DNA from: Gammaproteobacteria bacterium
GTDB taxonomy: Bacteria; Pseudomonadota; Gammaproteobacteria; Steroidobacterales; Steroidobacteraceae
DNA: 11,755 nucleotides
NCBI GenBank assembly: GCA_030038645.1
Contig: JASHSR010000228.1
Span: 1-11,755, forward strand
Reading direction: 5' to 3'
Part shown: positions 6,938 to 11,755 of the stretch, one piece after another
Position numbering within the stretch: the first letter of the stretch is position 1
Layout of the letters: each line of letters starts with the position of its first letter
Position numbers and translations under genes: made by a program
The notes under the pieces: generated by a model
What the model was told of the DNA's origin: nothing
What the model saw: only the letters and a program-made list of their open reading frames with translations
Database searches by the model: none

Positions 6938-7066
6938 GTGAAAGCCCGCTATCAATACGATTCCACTCTGGTCGAACAGGTCGAGGCGGCCCTCGAGAAC
7001 AGTCTCCGCGCTCCGTTGCCGAAGCGCTTCGACGCCGCGTACCTGGAACACTCGCGGATGCCCTGA
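6938..7066 (+). CDS. Small 42-residue hypothetical protein or leader peptide
   Basis: The reading frame opens with GTG and ends with TGA, encoding 42 residues that begin MKARYQYDSTLVEQVEAAL and end with YLEHSRMP. A perfect GGAGG at 6927-6931 lies 6 bases before the GTG, the best ribosome binding site seen in this window, and a promoter candidate lies just upstream. The product is charged, probably one amphipathic helix followed by a short tail, with no signal peptide, membrane segment or cysteine motif. I do not recognise a family. Its stop codon is 12 bases before the GTG of the large glycosyltransferase gene, which has no clear ribosome binding site of its own, so translation through this frame may feed the downstream gene. 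It could also be the remnant of a longer gene. Confidence 0.5.
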   Translation: MKARYQYDSTLVEQVEAALENSLRAPLPKRFDAAYLEHSRMP

Positions 7067-7078
7067 GCGTATTGCGGC

Positions 7079-9277
7079 GTGAAGATCTGCATCGCTTCGG
7101 CCAGCCTGGGCGGCATCGATATCGGCGTCGACATGCCGGCGCAGGACATGCCCGCCGGATGGGAGATGGAGTTCAGGCTCTTCCGGGACGCGGATATTCC
7201 CGCGCGACCCTTGTCGCTGAGTCCACGAATGCAAGCCAAGCTCCCAAGGATGTGCGGTTTCGAGTGGTTCGAGGATGCGAACCTCATTGCATGGATCGAT
7301 TCGGCGTACACGGTCACGAGCACCGGGCTCGCGGCATGGCTGGTGGATGCACTGGCGGATGGCGACATTTGTCTGATGCCCCACGACCAGCGCCGCGGCG
7401 TGTCCGAGGAGCTCGAGTTCATGACGCGGCTCATGGCGGCGGGCGATCCGTACCTGATCGGTCGATACGCGCAGGAGCCGATGGCGCAGCAGGTGTCCCA
7501 CTACTTGTCCGAGGACGGATTCGAGGACAAATGGCTGGCCGCCACCGGCTGTTTCGTTTACAGGAACAACCGCCGAATGCAAGCGGCGATGAAGGACTGG
7601 CTCCTCGAGTGCGTGAAGTGGAGCAATCAGGACCAGTTGTCGCTGCCGTACGTGCTCTACCGGCACGGCATCAGCCCAAAATGGATGGACTGCAGCGTCT
7701 GGAATTGTCCTCACCTGAAATATACCGGGCACGTCGCGCCCCGGCCTGCGCAAGAGGCGGCGACTGTGCCGACCGCCTATCCCGCGACCTCAAATGCAGA
7801 GCGTCCGGTAGGCCCGTCGTCCCCCGCGTGGCAAATCGTGCACGTTCGCCCGCAAGGCTATGTTCATGCCGAGGCCCTGACCGAGATCGCCGAATGCGTT
7901 TACTTCGGACTGCGCCGACTCGGCGTTCGCGCCTTCTATCGGGAGCCGCCGGACTGTCCGGCTCGCCAAATCGTGTTCGGGGCTCATCTTCTCGACAAGG
8001 CGGGGCTCGACGCGCTGCCGGCCGACGCGATCCTCTACAACTCCGAGCAGATCCAGGAGGACTCCGACTGGCTCACCTCTCACTATGCCGCCGCCCTGAA
8101 GGAGAGGCAGGTCTGGGATTACAGCGCCGAGAACGTTCGCCGCCTGACGGCTCTCGGGGCCCGGTCGGTGCAGTTTGTGCCGCTCGGGTACGTACCGGAG
8201 CTCGCCCGCATTCAGCCTCTCGAGGAGGAGATCGACGTCCTCTTCTATGGCTCCGTCAACCCGCGGCGCCAGGCCATCCTCGATGAGCTCAAGGCGCGCG
8301 GTCTGAAGGTTGCGGCTCTCTTCGGTATCTACGGCGAGGAGCGGGACCGCGCAATCGCGCGCGCGAAAGTCGTCCTGATCGTGCACTTCTATCCCGCGAA
8401 GATCTTCGAGATCGTGCGCGCAGCGTACCTGTTCACGAACGAGAAGGCAGTCGTCGCCGAGTGTGATTCGGACACTTCCGTCGAGCCCGACCTGCGCGAG
8501 GCAATGTACGGCGTGCCCTACGAGCGTCTGGTCGAGGCCTGTATGGAGCTCGTGCGCGAGCCGGCGAGGCGGCTTGCGCTCGGGCAACGGGCTCATCGAA
8601 TCTTCGCGCTGCGCCGTGAGGAAAGCCTACTCGCGGCGTCGCTCGCCACCGCGAACGCCGTCGCCTCCACCACGTTGCCCCCTCTGCCGACGACGCTGCA
8701 GCTCGGCAGCGGCAAGGACTTCAGGCCGGATTGCTTCAACGTGGACATTGATCCGGCCTGGAGCCCGGACGCGGTGCTCGACGCGGCTTCGCCGACGCTG
8801 GTCGGCTCCTCGCTTCGGACCGCGCGCTTTGGTGCGGTGACGCTGGAGGAGAACAGCTTCGAGAGTGTCTTGGCATTCGACGTTCTGGCGCAGATCGACG
8901 ACCTGACGACGGCCATGAGCAACGCGCTGCGGCTGTTGAAGCCGGGCGGTATCTTCGACGCTCTCGTACCCTACGACCTGAGCCTCGGGGCCTGGCAGGA
9001 TCCGACGCATGTGCGCGCCTTCAACGAGCGCAGCTGGCTCTACTACACCGACTGGCACTGGTACCTCGGCTGGACGGAGGCGCGCTTCGACCTGGCGGCC
9101 ATGGAAATGCAAATGAGCGCCCTCGGAGCCGAGCTGCAACGCGATGGGCGCAGCACCGAGGAGATTCTGCGCACGCCACGCGCGGTCGATGCGCTGCGTG
9201 TGCGGCTCCGCAAGCGCTATCTGCAGGAATCCGAGCGTCTCGAGGCGAAGCGCCGCCGGCCGGGACCTCGGGGATAA
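7079..9277 (+). CDS. Trimodular protein: TOD1/MUCI70-like glycosyltransferase, CgeB-like glycosyltransferase, SAM methyltransferase
   Basis: A 732-residue soluble protein with three apparent modules. Residues 1-235 resemble the TOD1/MUCI70 (DUF616) glycosyltransferase-like domain: first strand KICIASASLGG, acidic WIDSAYT (72-78) and NQDQLSLPYVLYRHG (183-197). Residues about 251-530 resemble the CgeB/GT4-like glycosyltransferases: DVLFYGSVNPRR (386-397), then HFYPAKIFEIVRAAYL (436-451) with its conserved Glu. Residues about 538-732 are a class I methyltransferase: LQLGSGKDF (540-548) as the SAM glycine loop, LLKPGG (619-624) and DPTHVRAF (641-648). No membrane segment or signal peptide is visible, so it should act in the cytoplasm on nucleotide-sugar-derived glycans. 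The GTG start places the first beta strand at the N terminus as expected. No clear ribosome binding site precedes it, which suggests coupling to the small frame ending 12 bases upstream. Substrates are unknown. The methyltransferase and second glycosyltransferase calls are firmer than the first. Confidence 0.82.
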   Translation: MKICIASASLGGIDIGVDMPAQDMPAGWEMEFRLFRDADIPARPLSLSPRMQAKLPRMCGFEWFEDANLIAWIDSAYTVTSTGLAAWLVDALADGDICLMPHDQRRGVSEELEFMTRLMAAGDPYLIGRYAQEPMAQQVSHYLSEDGFEDKWLAATGCFVYRNNRRMQAAMKDWLLECVKWSNQDQLSLPYVLYRHGISPKWMDCSVWNCPHLKYTGHVAPRPAQEAATVPTAYPATSNAERPVGPSSPAWQIVHVRPQGYVHAEALTEIAECVYFGLRRLGVRAFYREPPDCPARQIVFGAHLLDKAGLDALPADAILYNSEQIQEDSDWLTSHYAAALKERQVWDYSAENVRRLTALGARSVQFVPLGYVPELARIQPLEEEIDVLFYGSVNPRRQAILDELKARGLKVAALFGIYGEERDRAIARAKVVLIVHFYPAKIFEIVRAAYLFTNEKAVVAECDSDTSVEPDLREAMYGVPYERLVEACMELVREPARRLALGQRAHRIFALRREESLLAASLATANAVASTTLPPLPTTLQLGSGKDFRPDCFNVDIDPAWSPDAVLDAASPTLVGSSLRTARFGAVTLEENSFESVLAFDVLAQIDDLTTAMSNALRLLKPGGIFDALVPYDLSLGAWQDPTHVRAFNERSWLYYTDWHWYLGWTEARFDLAAMEMQMSALGAELQRDGRSTEEILRTPRAVDALRVRLRKRYLQESERLEAKRRRPGPRG

Positions 9278-9296
9278 CGAGGATCGTGGTTTGCGG

Positions 9297-9315
9297 CTCG
9301 GGCGCTCAGCCCGAG
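9297..9315. terminator. Hairpin between convergent genes, possible bidirectional terminator
   Basis: CTCGGGC (9297-9303) and GCCCGAG (9309-9315) form a perfect 7-bp stem with a 5-base loop. The loop contains the minus-strand stop codon at 9306-9308. It lies where the two large convergent genes meet. The tail has only three T residues on the plus strand and no U-tract on the minus strand, so termination is uncertain. Confidence 0.3.
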
Positions 9316-11755
9316 GCTTTGCGCACCGCGTAAAGCTCCATCTGCGCTTTGTACTCGCCTGGGATCGCGAAGTCCGCGACCTCAAACCCCGCATCCCTCA
9401 GCAGGGCGAGGAGCCGCTCGCGGCTGAAGAGATGGTGCTGCTCTATTTCGACCCAGTAGGGATTGGCCTTGACCGCTTCCATCATCCGCCAGCCGCAAGA
9501 GGAGAAATCCGGCGCGCTCAGGACGAGCACGCCGCCGGGACGCAGCACCTGGGCGGCTTTGCTCAGCGCTTCCCGCGGATGCGGCATCTGCTGCAGGACA
9601 TCCACCATGGTGAGCACGTCGACCACGATCTCGAACTTCAGTCTCATGAAGTCCTGATGGATCGCGGTCAAGCCCAATGGCTGGATCCTTTCCACGAGCT
9701 CGCCGCGGCTCTCGAGCCCCACGGCGGCGAATCCATAATCCGCCGCCGTCATGGCCAACGTGCCGTCTCCGCAGCCCACATCGACCCAGACTGGCCTCGC
9801 TTGCCGCCCGAGTACCGCCGGATAGCCGCCCAGCAGTCGCACGACCTTGTCCACCAGCGGGGTCCAGCACGCCCGCCGGGTCGCGAGAATCTCGCTGGAC
9901 GGCGGTGCCGGCTCGCTCCGAGCGACTCTGAGGAGCTGCTCTCGCCCCGCATCGTTCCAGTAGTGCCGGGTATGAACGTGGCCGCAGGATGAGCAGCGCA
10001 TCCACTCGAGGTCCGGCGGCAGCGGCTCATGCCAGAGACCGTGCGTGATGCAGTGAGCGAATCCGAGCGTCTCGCTCGATCCATCGCACAAGGGGCAGGC
10101 CGGATAGGCGACCTGGAGCGGAGAGATCAGTCCCGGGGGGCACGGCGCGTCGGCCGGGGCGGGCACGGGTCCGCAGTCGGGCACGTCGAGGTGATCGAGC
10201 GGCGCGCCGCTGCGGTGGCGGTCGACCATCATCTCGATCGCCCGCTCGAAGTTGCGCGTGAAGCGCAGCGTGTCGAAGAGTGGCGTGGTCAGTCGGTTGG
10301 CGGCGACCTTGGCTCGCAGGGCCGTCCGGTACTGCCGATCGGCGCCGATGCGCCTCGCGATGCGCACCATCTCGTCGGGATCGGCGCCAACCAGCTCCGG
10401 CAGCTCCATTGCGTTGAGCAGGCTCTCGCTGACGCGCGAGGCGAAATGCCGGCCTCGGGCCGTGACGACGGGCACTCCGGCCCAGAGCGCATCGGAAGTC
10501 GTGGTGTGGCCGTTGCACACGAGCGTGTCCAGGACGGCGTCCGCGAGCGGGAGACGCGCGAGATGCTGCTGGGGCAGGGCGAACGGGGCAAAGATCAGGC
10601 GGCTCGGATCGACGCCCTGGAGCTGCGCGTGGCGCGTCAGGTTCGAGACGGCGGACGAGCTCTGCCCGAGCAGCCACAGCACGCTCTGCGGCACCTCCTT
10701 CAGAATGCGCAGCCAGACGGAGAAGCTGCCGCGGTCGACCTTGTAGGACTGGTTGAATGCGCCGAAGACCACCTTGTCCTCCGGCAGCCCGTGCGTCGCG
10801 CGAGTGCCGGGCTCAGGCGCCGCAACGCGCCAGCGGTCGTTGCACTGGTAGCTGTGCGGCAGCCGGCAGAACTTCTCGGTGTAGTACGGGGCGCTGCTCG
10901 CGGGTGTGACGAAGCGGTCCGAGACGATGTAGTCCACATGAGGACTCGCCGCGCTGCCGGGGAAGCCCAGGTAGGCTGCCTGAAGCGGCGCGGGGCGGTA
11001 GGCGAGGATGTCGCGGCCGCCGCCTGTGTAGAGCTTCAGGTCGAGGAGGAGGTCCAGCTCGTCCGCGGCGATGCGCTCCGCCGCTTGCCGCTCGCTCAAC
11101 GTGTGGATGGGAACATGGTGCTCGATTGCATTGAGAAAGCGCTGCCGGTAGTCGGAGATGTCACGGACGCTGTAGTCGTATGCGTACACCTCGAATCGCC
11201 GCCGGTCGTGGAGCTCGAGCAGACCGGCCATGAGATGCATCGTCGCGTGGTTGCGGAAGTCGCACGATAGATAGCCGACGCGGATGCGCTCCTTCGGGGC
11301 TCGGGCCGAGCGCGCGACGAGCGGCTCGACCTTCGCCAGAGTTCGCTCGACGTAGGCCCGGGTGACCCGCAGGTTGTAGGCTTCATCGGCACACCACGTG
11401 ATGTGCGTCAGGGGGTACTCCTGCGGCGCGGAGAAATTCTCCTGCTCGTACCACCGGCTGATCCTCTGCTGCAACGACTCGATCCACTCCCACTCGCACG
11501 TAAATCGCGCCGGTACCAGGGCGGATCCGACGATCGCCGGATCGTCGGGCGACAGCGCGAGGATTCTCTTGAAGGCATCGGACGACTCTTCATAGAGATC
11601 GTTGCCTTGCAGCAGCAGGGCGGCGCGCGACAGAAGCGTGGGCTTGCTGCTCACCGCCAGTTGTTTGCGGGCGAATGCGACTCCCTCGGCGTGGCGGTTC
11701 GAGTTGAAGAGGGTGGTGATGAGCGCGTCCAGCACGTCCTCGTCGTCGGGCGCCT
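9306..11755 (-). CDS. O-GlcNAc transferase (GT41/SPINDLY-type) fused to zinc ribbon and SAM methyltransferase; 5' end outside window
   Basis: The frame stays open to the window edge: six more codons (APDDED) precede the GTG at 11735 and read like the end of a TPR unit, so the N terminus is missing. Numbering from that GTG as residue 1, residues 1-75 are TPR-like helices and about 150-505 are the GT41 catalytic region. The latter has RVGYLSCDFRNHATMHLM (152-169) with H163 equivalent to the catalytic-site His of OGT, LGFPGSAASPHVDYIVSD (256-273), FNQSYKVD (327-334) with the UDP-contacting K332, and CNGHTTTSDALWAGVPVVT (407-425). CPLC (547-550) and CSSC (581-584) form a zinc-ribbon-like pair. 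A class I methyltransferase (about 645-809) has VDVGCGDG (651-658) and LRPGGVLVLS (731-740). GT41 enzymes transfer GlcNAc or related sugars to Ser/Thr of proteins. The fused methyltransferase may act on the transferred sugar, which is inference. The gene converges on the other glycosyltransferase gene with a 28-base gap. Confidence 0.9.
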   Translation of the reverse strand, partial: APDDEDVLDALITTLFNSNRHAEGVAFARKQLAVSSKPTLLSRAALLLQGNDLYEESSDAFKRILALSPDDPAIVGSALVPARFTCEWEWIESLQQRISRWYEQENFSAPQEYPLTHITWCADEAYNLRVTRAYVERTLAKVEPLVARSARAPKERIRVGYLSCDFRNHATMHLMAGLLELHDRRRFEVYAYDYSVRDISDYRQRFLNAIEHHVPIHTLSERQAAERIAADELDLLLDLKLYTGGGRDILAYRPAPLQAAYLGFPGSAASPHVDYIVSDRFVTPASSAPYYTEKFCRLPHSYQCNDRWRVAAPEPGTRATHGLPEDKVVFGAFNQSYKVDRGSFSVWLRILKEVPQSVLWLLGQSSSAVSNLTRHAQLQGVDPSRLIFAPFALPQQHLARLPLADAVLDTLVCNGHTTTSDALWAGVPVVTARGRHFASRVSESLLNAMELPELVGADPDEMVRIARRIGADRQYRTALRAKVAANRLTTPLFDTLRFTRNFERAIEMMVDRHRSGAPLDHLDVPDCGPVPAPADAPCPPGLISPLQVAYPACPLCDGSSETLGFAHCITHGLWHEPLPPDLEWMRCSSCGHVHTRHYWNDAGREQLLRVARSEPAPPSSEILATRRACWTPLVDKVVRLLGGYPAVLGRQARPVWVDVGCGDGTLAMTAADYGFAAVGLESRGELVERIQPLGLTAIHQDFMRLKFEIVVDVLTMVDVLQQMPHPREALSKAAQVLRPGGVLVLSAPDFSSCGWRMMEAVKANPYWVEIEQHHLFSRERLLALLRDAGFEVADFAIPGEYKAQMELYAVRKASG

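Noticed and set aside
6863..7753. Minus-strand open frame opposite the glycosyltransferase gene and small ORF
   Set aside because: The plus strand has recognisable DUF616-like motifs across the same region. The minus translation has no family features, and its start lies inside that coding sequence.
10029..11270. Plus-strand open frame opposite the GT41 gene
   Set aside because: The GT41 active-site motifs are clear on the minus strand. The plus translation is a compositional shadow.

Overview
The window is visibly GC-rich, with strong G/C preference at third codon positions. It fits a high-GC proteobacterium, most likely a gammaproteobacterium. The evidence is a single-chain PurL of about 1,300-1,400 residues that aligns along its length with the enterobacterial enzyme as I remember it, a DUF1820 protein (a family I know mainly from gammaproteobacteria), and a type VI secretion TagH gene. 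Genus-level placement is not possible by eye.

Left part (1-5930). A minus-strand tagH-type gene (FHA domain plus type VI secretion C-terminal domain) is divergent from a plus-strand pair, a DUF1820 protein and purL. The pair is separated by only 4 bases and is probably one operon read from a promoter with a perfect TATAAT box. purL carries two unusual in-frame expansions. One is a run of ten degenerate 12-bp units that encodes an Ala/Gly-rich tetrapeptide array. A hairpin-rich stretch follows purL.

Middle (5930-7078). A monocistronic Uma2-family (DUF820, PD-(D/E)XK fold) protein has a short helical N-terminal extension. A 313-base interval follows. It holds a small cluster of 20-23 bp tandem repeats, a plausible sigma70 promoter, and a 42-codon reading frame with a GTG start and a perfect GGAGG ribosome binding site.

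Right part (7079-11755). Two large multidomain carbohydrate-modification genes converge with 28 bases between their stop codons. The plus-strand gene joins a TOD1/MUCI70 (DUF616)-like glycosyltransferase domain, a CgeB/GT4-like glycosyltransferase domain and a SAM-dependent methyltransferase domain. The minus-strand gene runs off the right edge. It joins the end of a TPR region, an O-GlcNAc-transferase (SPINDLY/GT41) catalytic domain, a four-cysteine zinc-ribbon-like segment and a second SAM methyltransferase. Both proteins end in a methyltransferase, so the locus looks like a surface-glycan or protein-glycosylation module in which sugar transfer and methylation are encoded on the same chain. 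The acceptor and the sugars cannot be read from this window.

The most unusual features are the two fused glycosyltransferase-methyltransferase proteins, the repeat/small-ORF leader ahead of the first one, and the 12-bp minisatellite inside purL.
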